Shown: positions 43,452-52,377, counted from the stretch's first letter. The stretch: 64,000 nt of DNA from Haloarcula regularis (GCF_029338315.1 NZ_CP119794.1:434001-498000); one strand, 5' to 3'. The notes: generated from the letters alone by a model not told the origin. Numbers and translations: made by a program.

Positions 43452-43522
43452 GCGGCGGTGGTCTAGTGGTAGGACCTGAGCCTTCCAAGCTCATGGCCCG
43501 GGTTCAAATCCCGGCCGCCGCA
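43452..43522 (+). tRNA. tRNA-Gly (anticodon TCC)
   Basis: 71-nt cloverleaf. Acceptor arms GCGGCGG (43452-43458) and CCGCCGC (43515-43521), A discriminator, D arm GTCTAGTGGTAGGAC, anticodon arm TGAGC-CTTCCAA-GCTCA with TCC, and T arm CGGG-TTCAAAT-CCCG. No intron. CCA is not encoded. Flanked by the methyltransferase gene and a hypothetical gene. Confidence 0.97.
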
Positions 43523-43612
43523 TTCTGCGAGGAACGAACGCGAGCAGCGAATGTTGTACAGAGGGATTTGAATCAAAACGGGTGAAGAACCGGTGTCACA
43601 CCCATCGAGCCG

Positions 43613-44011
43613 TCACGGCTCGACGTCTTCCCACACGTCGGAGGTTATCGAGGCGTCGGGGTTGTCCGGGTGCGTGATGGTCAGTGTATCCTGGCGTGTC
43701 TCGCCGACGAGTTCGACTGCGTTTCGCTCCGAACGGTTCCGCGCCGGATACGTGAACGGACGGCGCCGGTCGGGGAGTCCGGCGACGCTCCCCCCTTGTG
43801 GTGGGTCGACGGCCGTGTCCGCCAGCGAGTCTCCCGATACTTCCGTTCTGTCCCTGTCGTCGCCCTCCGGGACGACTCGCCGGACACCCGGCACGCGCCG
43901 GAGCACCTCCGTCAGTCCGTCCAGCACCCGTCGCGTCAGCGACCGGTCGTCCGCGTCGTCTCGCGGTACGGATTGCCCACCCGTTCCCCCACCCTTGGGT
44001 GTGACACTCAT
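43613..44011 (-). CDS. Acidic halophile protein, unknown function
   Basis: 132 residues: MSVTPKGGGTGGQSVPRDDA, then helical RVLDGLTEVLRRVPGVRRVV, a Pro/Asp-rich middle and a C-terminal strand-like segment NAVELVGETRQDTLTITHPD. No membrane helix or cysteine. The ATG at 44011 is preferred over nine codons upstream (MYPGNISLG), because a T-rich promoter-like sequence overlaps them. Convergent with tRNA-Gly. No family recognised. Confidence 0.7.
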   Translation of the reverse strand: MSVTPKGGGTGGQSVPRDDADDRSLTRRVLDGLTEVLRRVPGVRRVVPEGDDRDRTEVSGDSLADTAVDPPQGGSVAGLPDRRRPFTYPARNRSERNAVELVGETRQDTLTITHPDNPDASITSDVWEDVEP

Positions 44012-44060
44012 ACCCAGAGATATGTTACCTGGATACAAAATCGTTGTGTCACGCCCTCGC

Positions 44061-44873
44061 TCAGAGCTCGATTCGCTCGACGATCTGGTCGCCGTTGTCG
44101 TGACTGTTGATGGCCACGATGCGGACCTGGCCCTCCAGGCCGGACTGGTTCAGCTTGGCTTTCAGGAGGTTGTCGACCTGGTAGACGCCGGCCGCGTTGT
44201 TCATGGTTATCTCGACCAGCACGGGGAAGTCCTCCCCGGGGTTCAGCTCCACCCGCTCGATGGCCTGGCTGGAGACGGTATTGATACCGCGGCCGCCGCT
44301 CTCGTAGGGGATTCGAGAGCGTCCACGTTCCATGTCCAGTGCGTCCGCGACGCGTACCACGCCAGCCTCGAGCGTCAGGGGAGTCTCCTCGGTGTGGTGA
44401 CAGAGGATGGCGTGAAGCACCTCCCCCTTCACGCGGATCGCCTCGGGCACGTCGTAGAACTCGGGCAGGAAGTCGTCGAGGATGTCGGCCGCCAGCGGGA
44501 TCGAGTAGTACGGGTGAGAGTCCCGGTGGACGACGTGGCCGATGTCGTGCAGCGTGGCGGCGAGCGCGATGATGACGGCCTCGTCGGCTTCCTCGAGGCC
44601 CTGGTCGCTCGCGCCGTTGAACTCGACGTCGCCTCGCTTGAGGAGGTCGTACAGGCACAGTGCCCGGTGGCGGACGATATCGATGTGTTTCGCGCCGTGG
44701 TCGTTGTACCGCATCCGCTTGACTGGGTTGACGTTCTGTGCGTCGAGATAGGTCTGTATCCGCTCGTTCTCGGCGATCGAGTGGAGCACTGCGTTCACGC
44801 GGCCGTCGGGGAAGGCGTGCTGAGAGTCCTCGTCGTAGTGCCGGCCGCCGTGGGTGGCATCGTCGCTACTCAT
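44061..44873 (-). CDS. HD-domain phosphohydrolase
   Basis: 270 residues. HD-superfamily metal site: NDHGAKHIDIVRHRALCLYD (first His), ATLHDIGHVVHRDSH (the HD dyad at about residue 117) and AILCHHTEETPLTLEAGVVR with VADALDMERGRSRIPYESGG (last Asp). This is the YfbR/metal-dependent phosphohydrolase type seen in archaeal nucleotide-handling proteins. The C-terminal 60 residues (FPVLVEITMNNAAGVYQVDN) form an additional small domain that may bind ligand. ATG at 44873 (MSSDDATHGGRHYDE). Divergent from the peroxiredoxin? No: both are on the minus strand, with 44 bp between, so co-transcription is possible. Confidence 0.9.
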   Translation of the reverse strand: MSSDDATHGGRHYDEDSQHAFPDGRVNAVLHSIAENERIQTYLDAQNVNPVKRMRYNDHGAKHIDIVRHRALCLYDLLKRGDVEFNGASDQGLEEADEAVIIALAATLHDIGHVVHRDSHPYYSIPLAADILDDFLPEFYDVPEAIRVKGEVLHAILCHHTEETPLTLEAGVVRVADALDMERGRSRIPYESGGRGINTVSSQAIERVELNPGEDFPVLVEITMNNAAGVYQVDNLLKAKLNQSGLEGQVRIVAINSHDNGDQIVERIEL

Positions 44874-44917
44874 ACTCTCGAAGAGGCGGGCCGACACAAA
44901 AAGGGCTTCCCGGGGAG

Positions 44918-45391
44918 TCAGTCGTCGCGGACAGCCTCCAGGACCTCGTCGTAGTCCGGTTCGACGCCGGGGTCGTCGCTGACCCAGGCGTAAGAGACAC
45001 TTCGATCCGTGTCGACGACGTATACCGCTCGCTTTGCGAGGTTCCGGACGCCGCTCGATTCGAAGTCCATCGAGATGTCGTAGGCGTCGACTATCTCGCG
45101 GTTGGTGTCGCTTACCAGGCCGAACTCGAGTCCGAGCTGGGCACGGAACTCGTTGAGGGTGAACGGCGTGTCGATGCTGGCGCCGTAGACGTCGGCGCCT
45201 GTGTCCGCGAACTCACCGAGCCGGTCCTGGAACGTGCTCATCTCGTGACTGCAGGTACTGGTGAACGCGGCAGGGAAGAACGCGAGGACGACTGGCTGAT
45301 CGCTGACGGCCTCCGAGAGCGTGAACTGGTCGACGGTGCCGTTGGCGAGCGGTGCAGTGAAGTCCGGGGCGGTGTCACCGACAGTAATCAT
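44918..45391 (-). CDS. Peroxiredoxin (AhpC/TSA-like)
   Basis: 157 residues of the thioredoxin fold. Start MITVGDTAPDFTAPLANGTV, peroxidatic Cys in FFPAAFTSTCSHEMSTFQDR (residue about 48), later SVSYAWVSDDPGVEPDYDEV. Family members reduce peroxides using thioredoxin-like donors. A single conserved Cys suggests the 1-Cys or atypical type. ATG at 45391; haloarchaeal Bcp/AhpE-like length. Upstream of the HD gene on the same strand. Confidence 0.92.
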   Translation of the reverse strand: MITVGDTAPDFTAPLANGTVDQFTLSEAVSDQPVVLAFFPAAFTSTCSHEMSTFQDRLGEFADTGADVYGASIDTPFTLNEFRAQLGLEFGLVSDTNREIVDAYDISMDFESSGVRNLAKRAVYVVDTDRSVSYAWVSDDPGVEPDYDEVLEAVRDD

Positions 45392-45564
45392 GTCCGGCGG
45401 GCGTTTGCAGTGGGCGCTGATAGCCCTTGGGAAAGAGTCCGACCGATCGAGGATGATGGCCCCGCCGTGGGCCGGTTCGCTGCCGCCGGAAAATCCATCA
45501 ACGGCGGCCCAGGAACGGGACTTTTGCAAAGACTATAATAACAACCACGTAAACTCCGGTTACA

Positions 45565-45837
45565 ATGGCAGCACCATTCGTACCACTGTTCCCCGGCATG
45601 CCGGGGACGACGGAGATGATGGTCATCCTCCTCATCGCCGTCCTCCTGTTCGGAGCGAACAAGATCCCCAAACTCGCCCGGTCGACCGGTGAGGCGATGG
45701 GCGAGTTCCAGAAGGGGCGCGAGGAAGTCGAGCAGGAGCTCGAGGAGATGCGTTCGGGGGCGACGGGCGAGGCCGATTCCGAGACGACCGAGGTCACCGA
45801 GGCCGACGCCGATACCAGCACCGAGACCGAGAAGTAA
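45565..45837 (+). CDS. tatA: Twin-arginine translocase subunit TatA
   Basis: 90 residues. An N-terminal membrane helix (TTEMMVILLIAVLLFGANKI), the Phe-Gly hinge (LFGANKIPKLARSTGEAMGE), an amphipathic helix (FQKGREEVEQELEEM) and a disordered acidic tail (DADTSTETEK). Haloarchaea export most proteins folded by Tat, so TatA is essential; the partner tatC is not in the window. Two Tat substrates are near by: halocyanin at 46303 and the sugar dehydrogenase at 52491. TATA-like ACTATAATAA at 45532-45541 lies 25-30 nt before the ATG. Confidence 0.95.
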   Translation: MAAPFVPLFPGMPGTTEMMVILLIAVLLFGANKIPKLARSTGEAMGEFQKGREEVEQELEEMRSGATGEADSETTEVTEADADTSTETEK

Positions 45838-45917
45838 CTCCGCTCCATCTTCCTCCGCTTTTCGACGCCGCCAGCGGTAGCGAAAGCGTTTTTCACACGC
45901 TCCCCGACGACCCGGTA

Positions 45918-45991
45918 GGGCGTGTGGCCTAGTGGACGAGGGCGAGGGGTTCCTAACCCCTCGATCGCGGGTTCGAATCCCGCCACGCCCG
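45918..45991 (+). tRNA. tRNA-Arg (anticodon CCT)
   Basis: 74-nt cloverleaf. Acceptor arms GGGCGTG (45918-45924) and CACGCCC (45984-45990), G discriminator, D arm GCCTAGTGGACGAGGGC, anticodon arm AGGGG-TTCCTAA-CCCCT with CCT, and T arm GCGGG-TTCGAAT-CCCGC. No intron. Downstream DNA contains partial copies of its 3' end, suggesting use as an integration site in the past. Confidence 0.95.
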
Positions 45992-46302
45992 TGCAGCGAC
46001 CGAAGGGAGCGAACCGGCATGGCGGGATTCTAATCAGGGAGGTCGTGCGCAGGAAGCGAGCACGTCCGACCGTGGTTCGAATCCCGCCACGGCCGCTCAC
46101 TCGCTTCGCTCGTTCCCGGCCGTGGCGTAGTTCGCAAAGCCTCCGGCTTTGCTCACTCCCGCCACGCCCGTAGTGGGTGAGCGACAGCGAAGCCTGGAGG
46201 GCGACCATCGATTCGCAACCCTACCAGAGGCAGCGCCGAGCGGAGTGAGGCGACCGTCCCGCTCCGGCTCGAGTCCCAGAGAGAAGACCAGTGGAGACGG
46301 GC
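45992..46302. repeat. Intergenic DNA with duplicated tRNA-Arg 3' ends
   Basis: 311 bp without a gene. The T-arm/acceptor end of tRNA-Arg recurs at 46074-46095 (GGTTCGAATCCCGCCACGGC plus CG) and, shortened, at 46158-46171 (TCCCGCCACGCCCG). A reversed, degenerate form (GGCGGGATTCTAAT) is at 46021-46034. Between them are GCTCACTCGCTTCGCTCG-like inverted repeats (about 46096-46114). Such 3'-end copies are what repeated integration and excision at a tRNA gene leaves behind. No integrase or element genes remain. Confidence 0.7.
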
Positions 46303-46839
46303 TTATTCGACGACGACAGTGCCTTTCATCCCGAGTGAGACGTGGGGTTCACACTGGTAGAGGTAGGTTCCGGCCTCCTCGAAGGTGTGTTCGAAGGTCG
46401 TCCCCTCCTCGGCGACGGCCGAACCGGAGTCGAACGCGCCGTCCTCCTCGACGACGTTGTGGGTGCCGCCCGCGCCGGTCCACTCCCAGACGACGGTCGT
46501 TCCCGTCGAGACGGAGATGGCGACCGGTTCGAAGGCGAAGGCGCCGCCGTTGCCCTCGGCGCCGACCATGACCGTCACCTCGCCCTGCCCGGTCATGTCC
46601 TGGACCTGGCCCTCGAAGTTGGAAGCGTCGCTCAGGTAGTCCGAGACCTCGCTACTGGCGTCGCTGCTGCCGGAGCCACCGTCACCGCCGTCGCCGCCCG
46701 AACCGCCGTCACCACCGTCGCCGCCCGAACCGCCGTCACCACCGTCGCCGCCATCGCCACCACAGCCAGCGAGCATCGAGACGGCCGAGACAGCAGCGGT
46801 ACTACGGAGGAACGTCCGTCGATCCAGGTTTGGTTGCAT
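46303..46839 (-). CDS. Halocyanin (blue-copper lipoprotein)
   Basis: 178 residues. A Tat signal with twin arginine (DRRTFLRST, residues 6-14), then a lipobox LAGC (Cys26), so it is exported folded and lipid-anchored. A repetitive Gly-Asp linker (GGDGGDGG units, about 27-58) precedes the plastocyanin domain (about 75-178). Copper ligands: His in GGTHNVVEED, then Cys, His and Met in YLYQCEPHVSLGMKG. Halocyanins carry electrons on the outer membrane face. ATG at 46839 follows an A/T-rich promoter. The low-complexity linker is perfect in codon-level repeats, prone to slippage. Confidence 0.95.
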   Translation of the reverse strand: MQPNLDRRTFLRSTAAVSAVSMLAGCGGDGGDGGDGGSGGDGGDGGSGGDGGDGGSGSSDASSEVSDYLSDASNFEGQVQDMTGQGEVTVMVGAEGNGGAFAFEPVAISVSTGTTVVWEWTGAGGTHNVVEEDGAFDSGSAVAEEGTTFEHTFEEAGTYLYQCEPHVSLGMKGTVVVE

Positions 46840-47043
46840 ACACGCATTTGTTGGGATTCGAGACATAAAAGGAGGGCGTTTTCCGGACCACCAGAACGGG
46901 CTCAGGGACCACTCTACCCGGAGAATACGCACGATTAGATCACGATTATTTGTGGACGTATCACAGCCGTTACCAACCTCGTTGGGCCGTGGTTTGATGA
47001 CGTTACGCACGGTAGCGGCGGTCATGCACCGGAGGACCACGCC

Positions 47044-48572
47044 GTGACTGTCTGGCTTCGCGGTGACCATCTCGTTCGCCGCCGCGGCCCGCTCGCGGAC
47101 CGGCCGAACGAACGCGTCGTGCTCGTCGAGGCCACGTCGTTCGCACGGAAACTCCCCTACCACCCACACAAGCTCACGCTGGTGTTCAGCGCGATGCGCC
47201 ATTTCCGGGACGAGCTCCGGGACGCCGGGCGGACCGTCGACTACTACCGGGAGGAGACATTCGCCGACGCCCTCGAACGCCACTTCGAGGCGCATCCGAG
47301 CGACACGCTGGTGACGCCGGCGCCGGTCACGGAGCGCGAACGCGACCGCCTCACGGAACTGGTCGAAACTGCGGGCGGGTCTGTCGAGTTCGTCGACGAC
47401 GAGCGGTTCGTCTGCTCGCCGGCGCAGTTCGACGAGTGGGCCGGTGAGGCCGACGGCTACCGCCACGAAGACTTCTACCGGTTCCTGCGCCGCGAGACGG
47501 GCTACCTGATGGACGGCGACCGACCGGTGGGCGGCGAGTGGAACTACGACGACCAGAACCGCGAGACGCCACCGGCGGACTGGACGGCGCCGGACCCGCC
47601 GGCGTTCGAACCCGACGCGTTGACCAGGGAGGTGGCCGCGTGGGTCGACGAGACGTTCGCGGGCGGGTACGACGAACCGCCGTACGGTGGGGACTGGGCC
47701 GACCCCGCGCCCTTCCGGTGGCCGGTCACGCGACGGCAGGCCGTCCGGGCGCTGGACGACTTCGTCGCGAACCGTCTCGCCGAGTACGGGCCGTACCAGG
47801 ACGCCATGCGCTGCGACGAGTGGGCGATGAGCCACAGCCTGCTGTCGACGTCGCTCAACCTCGGCCTGCTCGGCCCGAGGGAGGTCATCAAGCGGGCGAT
47901 CGCCGCCTACGAGGACGACCAGGCGCCCCTCAACAGCGTCGAAGGGTTCGTCAGGCAGGTGCTCGGATGGCGCGAGTTCCTCCGCCACGTCTACCGGCGC
48001 GAGATGCCGGCTCTCGCCGAGGCGAACCAGCTCGGTGCCGAGGAGGACCTGCCGCCGTTCTACTGGACGGGAGAGACGAACATGGCGTGTCTCGCGGACG
48101 TCGTCGACGGCGTCCGGACGCGGGGCTACTCCCACCACATCGAGCGCCTGATGTTGCTCTCGAACTTCGCGCTCGTCTACGGCGTCGACCCGGCCCAGCT
48201 CAACCGCTGGTTCCACGCGGGCTACGTCGACGCCTTCCACTGGGTGACGACGCCGAACGTCGTCGAGATGGGGCTGTTCGGGGCGGGCGTCTTCGCGACG
48301 AAACCGTACGCCGCCTCGGCGAACTACGTCGACCGGATGAGCGACTACTGCTCGGGGTGTCCCTACTACAAGACCAAGACCACCGGCGAGGGAGCCTGTC
48401 CGTTCAACGCGCTGTACTGGGACTTCCTCGACCGAAACGAGGGCCACTGCGGTCGAACCACCGGATGGGGTTGGTTTACGGGCACCTCGACAACAAGGAC
48501 CAGGAGGAGCGGGAAGCGATACGTGAACGGGCCGAAACGGTTCGGACGATGGCCACACGGGGGGATCTCTAG
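47044..48572 (+). pseudogene. FeS-type photolyase/cryptochrome, frameshift near C-terminus
   Basis: From the GTG at 47044: TVWLRGDHLVRRRGPLADRP, HKLTLVFSAMRHFRDELRDA, a FAD domain (AMRCDEWAMSHSLLSTSLNL, VLGWREFLRHVYR), and the 4Fe-4S cysteine cluster in DYCSGCPYYKTKTTGEGACP. These mark the DPRP/FeS-BCP class, related to prokaryotic (6-4) photolyases. After ALYWDFLDRNEG (about 48440) the expected ending LRSNHRMGLVYGHLDNKDQE and RERAETVRTMATRGDL lies in another frame up to 48572. One base appears to be missing. Every domain is otherwise intact, about 510 residues. Repair of UV pyrimidine photoproducts by light is the likely role. Confidence 0.9.
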
Positions 48573-48590
48573 ACCCACCCGGGCCGGCGC

Positions 48591-50325
48591 TCACTCGTCG
48601 GTGTCGGTCCCCCGCTGGCGGAGTTCGTGGCGGGTGAACTGAGGCTGGGCGAGTCGGGGGCCACGCCGCCGGCGAAACGAGACGAGGAGCGCCGCTGCGG
48701 CGATGGCCGTCACCGCCACGGCCGTCCCGAGGGCGACCAGATCGCCGCGTGTGTAGAAGAAGGCGACGACCGGGACGCCGGCACTCACGACGATACCGAG
48801 CAGGAGTCGACCCGCCATCCGTGTCGTCAGTCCATCGCTGTCGGCGAGCAGCGCCCGGAGCAACAACTCCTCGCGGCTGGCGGTGTCCAGCGCTGACTCG
48901 AGCGACGGCGGCGTGCGAACCAGCGCCCGGGCGGTGGCCGTCGCGGCGGTCCGGACCTCCTCCCGGACGGCCGTCCCGGCGTCGGCCGCGCCCTGTTCCA
49001 TCACGTACTCGGTGATGATGTCGATGAAGTCGAACTCGGGGTCGAGCGCCCGGCAGACCCCTTCGAGCACGGTCGTCACGCGCACCACGAGCGCGAGGTC
49101 CTGCGGGAGTCGCATGGGGAACTCGTACAGCTGCGCTTCGAACTGGCCGACGAGTTCCTCGATGCGGTACTGGCTGATGTCCTCGCCACGGAACTGCTCG
49201 ATGACGATCTCGAAGGCCTCGCGCATCACCTCGCGGTTGGCCTGCGGGTCCAGCGCACCCATGGCGACGAAGGCGTCCATCACCCGGTCGACGTCGTCGG
49301 CCGCCAGCGCGACGTAGAACTCCATCAGCTGCGCCCGGGTCCGGGCACCCAGGTGGCCGGTCATCCCGAAATCGTAGAAGACGAGCGTCCCGTCGGCCTG
49401 GACCGCGAGGTTCCCCGGGTGCGGGTCGGCGTGGAAGACGCCGTCCTCGACGATCATCTGGATGTAGACCTCCTCCAGCCGGCGGACCAGTGCCCGCCGG
49501 TCGATACCGAGTTCGTCGAGTCGCTCGACGTCGTCTATCTTCACGCCGTCGACGTAGGTCATCGTGAGGACACGGTCCGTGGTCCGCGAGGGCAGCACCG
49601 ACGGCATCACGACGTCGTCCCTGTCCGCGAAGTTCGCACCGATCTCCCGGAGCATCCGCGCCTCGTGGCCGTAGTCCATCTCCCGGCGGATGGTCGCCGT
49701 GAACTCCTCGGCGAGGTTCTCCAGGGTGTAGGCCTGGCCGGGCGGCGCACCGCTGGTCAGAATCGGCGTCAGCGCGCGCAGGACACGGAGGTCAGATTCG
49801 ACCCGCTGTCGGATGCCGGGTCGGAGGACCTTCACGGCGACCGTCTCGCCGTCGCACTCGGCGACGTACACCTGGCCAAGCGAGGCACCGCTGATGGGCG
49901 TCGTGTCGAACTCGTCGAACTGCTCGTCGACGGGCCCCAGTTCCGCATCGATGACCTGCCGGATGTCGCGCCAGTCGTCCGGCGGGACGCGGTCCTGCAG
50001 TTCCGCGAGGACGTCGACGTACTCCTGTGGGATGGCGTCCGGCCGGGTCGAGAGCATCTGACCGAGTTTGATGAAGGCCGGGCCGAGGTCGACGAACGTC
50101 GCCTTGAGTTCGCGGGCCCGCCGCGTCCGCTCGGCCGCCGGCACGGAGCGCGACCGGCCGAAGAGGACGAACCGGCGTCTGTCCCGGGCCCAGGAAAGCA
50201 CCAGGGACGAACTGCCAGACGATGACCACCGTCCGCAGGAGGGCGCGCAGGGTGACACGGAGGCCGGTCGGCCGCGCCTCGCCGCGCTGGTCGGACCCGG
50301 GACCCCCGCTCTCGGAGTCGCTCAC
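48591..50325 (-). pseudogene. AarF/UbiB/ABC1 kinase-like protein, frameshift near N-terminus
   Basis: The main frame from about 50200 to 48591 gives LVLSWARDRRRFVLFGRSRS, FVDLGPAFIKLGQMLSTRPD (the KxGQ signature), ISGASLGQVYVAEC, VLRPGIRQRVESDLRV, VFHADPHPGNLAVQADGTLV (DPHPGN catalytic region) and YDFGMTGHL. Two C-terminal membrane helices (about residues 500-545) anchor it. The true N-terminus (VSDSESGGPGSDQRGEARPT, GLRVTLRALLRTVVIVWQFV) starts at a GTG at 50325 in another frame; a one-base break lies at 50195-50206. UbiB-like ATPases support prenyl-lipid/quinone biosynthesis or lipid transport. Intact length about 577 residues. Confidence 0.88.
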
Positions 50326-50386
50326 TACCGGTCTGTCGGGGCCCGTGACAGATGAGTGTACTGGACGAGGCAGCAGCGGCACCCGG

Positions 50387-51094
50387 TCACACCGGCACGA
50401 GGCCGCTGGCGACCTCCACCACGGTCTCCCAGACGGAGACACCGACGGTCACCGCGAGCGCGAAGTCGGCGGCGAAAAACAGGAATATCGCCGCGCCGAC
50501 GAAGTGGGCCTTCCGGAGGTCGAACGCGTGCGAGAAGCGGTGGAAGAACAGCGCATTCGCGATGCTCACCGGGATGATGGCCAGCATCTCGCCGGTCCAG
50601 ATGGCCGTGGGGAAGGCTGGGTACTGGGTCGCGAGCGCGATGGTGATGGTCTGGGTCTTGTCGCCGAACTCGCCGAAGGCCATCATGGCGAAGATGGGGA
50701 GGAACCCGCCCAGTCTGTTCGGGACGCGCACGTCGAGGACGGGGACGCGGACCTCCAGTTCGCCACCGTCGCTGGAGATACCGGGCTGGCCGCTGGTGTC
50801 GGGCGCGCCGTCCGACGGTGCAGACCGCACGAGCAGGACGGCGAAGACCACGAACAGCAGCGCGGTGAGCGCGTCGAGGTAGACGCCGGGCAGCAGGTCC
50901 GTGACGCGCCGACCGACCCAGATCTCGACGACGGTCCAGCCCGCGAAGGCGCTCCCGGCGGCGGCGACGACCATCGCCGGGTGGAACCGAGTCGAGAGCC
51001 CCGCGATGATGAACTGGACCTTCTCGCCGGGGAGGACCGCCAGCTGGGCCGCCGCCGCGATGACGAGGACACCGAGCCAGGTCACCTCGCTCAT
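50387..51094 (-). CDS. TMEM165/GDT1 family cation exporter
   Basis: 235 residues, about six helices in two repeats. The family motif E-x-G-D-K-(T/S) is complete in the second repeat (MMAFGEFGDKTQTITIALAT); the first repeat has a degenerate LPGEKVQFIIAGL. An acidic linker (APDTSGQPGISSDGGELEVR) joins them. Members export Mn or Ca; the ATGA overlap with the DtxR-type regulator upstream makes Mn efflux the best guess here. ATG at 51094. Confidence 0.9.
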   Translation of the reverse strand: MSEVTWLGVLVIAAAAQLAVLPGEKVQFIIAGLSTRFHPAMVVAAAGSAFAGWTVVEIWVGRRVTDLLPGVYLDALTALLFVVFAVLLVRSAPSDGAPDTSGQPGISSDGGELEVRVPVLDVRVPNRLGGFLPIFAMMAFGEFGDKTQTITIALATQYPAFPTAIWTGEMLAIIPVSIANALFFHRFSHAFDLRKAHFVGAAIFLFFAADFALAVTVGVSVWETVVEVASGLVPV

Positions 51095-51804
51095 GACTGG
51101 GTGGATTCGTCGGTCTCGAGGGCGGTCGATTCGGCGCGGGGCTCTTCGAGCGGCCGGACCTGGATGGCCTCGGTGATGTGATCGGGGAGCGAGACGGTCC
51201 CCGTCCCGTCGATCCGGACGGTCATCAGCCCGATGGGCGCGATCTCCTCGACGGTGAACCGGGTCCCTGGCGTGATGCCCTCCCGGTCGAGGTACGTGAG
51301 TTCCTCAGGGTCCCGGTCCCGCACCCGGACCACCTCGAGGTGGTCGCCCTCCCCGTGGTCCGACAGCGACGACTCGCCCGCGTCGTCGATTGGTTCGAGC
51401 GCGTCGTTGGGGATAGGATCGCCGTGCGGGTCGACCGCGGGCTGGTCGAGGCGGTCCGCCACGCGACGCTCGAACTCCTCGCTGATGTGGTGTTCGAGTA
51501 TCTCGGCTTCCTCGTGGACCTCGGCCCAGTCGTAGCCCAGTTCCTCGCTCAGGAACGTCTCGATGAGCCGGTGGTGGCGGATGACCTCGAGCGCGACCGT
51601 CTCGCCCTCTCGTGTCAGCGTCACGCCCTTGTACTTCTCGCGGTCGACGAGGCCACGCTCGGTGAGTTTCTCGATCATGCTCGTGGCCGTCGGCGGCGTG
51701 ACCTCGAGCTTCTCGGCGAGTCTGGAGGTGGCCACCGACCCGCCGCCCTCCCGTTCGAGGGTGTAGATGGCCTTCAGGTAGTCCTCCATCTTCGCGCTCA
51801 GCAT
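51091..51804 (-). CDS. DtxR/MntR family metal-dependent regulator
   Basis: 237 residues. N-terminal HTH (MLSAKMEDYLKAIYTLEREG, SRLAEKLEVTPPTATSMIEK), dimerisation/metal-binding domain (ETVALEVIRHHRLIETFLSE, EAEILEHHISEEFERRVADR) with the H, E and H metal ligands, and a C-terminal FeoA/SH3-like domain (ITPGTRFTVEEIAPIGLMTV). The C-terminus overlaps the TMEM165-type gene by 4 nt, so the two are co-translated. A perfect palindrome lies just upstream. Mn-responsive control of its own operon is inferred. Confidence 0.92.
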   Translation of the reverse strand: MLSAKMEDYLKAIYTLEREGGGSVATSRLAEKLEVTPPTATSMIEKLTERGLVDREKYKGVTLTREGETVALEVIRHHRLIETFLSEELGYDWAEVHEEAEILEHHISEEFERRVADRLDQPAVDPHGDPIPNDALEPIDDAGESSLSDHGEGDHLEVVRVRDRDPEELTYLDREGITPGTRFTVEEIAPIGLMTVRIDGTGTVSLPDHITEAIQVRPLEEPRAESTALETDESTQS

Positions 51805-51812
51805 AGCCGAAT

Positions 51813-51826
51813 TTAGACGCGTCTAA
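51813..51826 (-). promoter_or_regulatory. Palindromic operator of the DtxR/MntR operon
   Basis: TTAGACGCGTCTAA, a perfect 14-bp palindrome, centred 16 bp upstream of the ATG at 51804, where the transcription start of a leaderless gene would fall. DtxR-family operators are palindromes of this type beginning TTAG and ending CTAA. Metal-dependent binding of the adjacent regulator would block initiation. Confidence 0.72.
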
Positions 51827-51872
51827 TTCAAAAGTGTGATGATGTGGTGACGTTCCCGGCCCCGTGGGGCCC

Positions 51873-52022
51873 TCACTCGTCGGCGGTGTAGGTCTCGGTG
51901 CGGTACCTGGTCAACAGGTACAGGAAGAGGTACCCGATAGCACCGAGGATGAAGAGCGTCGCCGGGATGAGAAACGGGCCGAACGTGCTGACGAGCGTCT
52001 CGACCACCGGCGTGACCAACAT
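51873..52022 (-). CDS. Very small single-helix membrane protein
   Basis: 49 residues, MLVTPVVETLVSTFGPFLIP, one strong hydrophobic helix (FLIPATLFILGAIGYLFLYL), then LTRYRTETYTADE. Position and composition support a real gene: clean codon pattern, ATG at 52022 and an acidic halophile tail. It is located behind the regulator promoter on the same strand. No family recognised; a small-subunit or stress peptide is possible. Confidence 0.65.
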   Translation of the reverse strand: MLVTPVVETLVSTFGPFLIPATLFILGAIGYLFLYLLTRYRTETYTADE

Positions 52023-52128
52023 ACCCGCGCTTGGGAACGGTCACTGATAAAACGACGAGACACGCACCGGCGGCTGTCACGGCGCCGCGGCTCGCAGTCG
52101 ACGTACCCGTCCGACCGGAGCCGGCCGT

Positions 52129-52377
52129 TCAGATGAGGTCCTGGTTCTCGAGCGACTCCATCACGTCGTCGACGAACGCGTCGACACTCTCGTAGGGGAA
52201 CTCCCCGTCGAGTTTCGTGTTCAGTTCCATGGCCGTCATCGAGAACTCGCCCGACTCGAACTTCGTCGACGGGCCGGCCGGCAGGGCCGGGACGAGGTCC
52301 ATCGGACTGGAGATGGGGTAGTCCGCACCCTCGAACGCCTCGACGAACTGCTCTCGGAGGTCTGCTTTGTCTACCAT
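52129..52377 (-). CDS. MTH865-like family protein
   Basis: 82 residues: MVDKADLREQFVEAFEGADY, PISSPMDLVPALPAGPSTKF, ESGEFSMTAMELNTKLDGEF, FPYESVDAFVDDVMESLENQ. This is the helical MTH865 family fold from archaea, of unknown biological role. ATG at 52377; an upstream extension (SPLRTFYGTAG) is not protein-like. Single gene, divergent from the sugar dehydrogenase gene. Confidence 0.9.
   Translation of the reverse strand: MVDKADLREQFVEAFEGADYPISSPMDLVPALPAGPSTKFESGEFSMTAMELNTKLDGEFPYESVDAFVDDVMESLENQDLI

Noticed and set aside
43557..43575. Possible integration scar after tRNA-Gly (GAGGGATTTGAATC)
   Set aside because: Only about 10 bases resemble the T-arm region; below what chance allows.
46303..48594. 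763-codon minus frame joining halocyanin with sequence antisense to the photolyase
   Set aside because: Only the last 178 codons (from 46839) are halocyanin with its own Tat signal; the rest is the antisense shadow of the photolyase gene.
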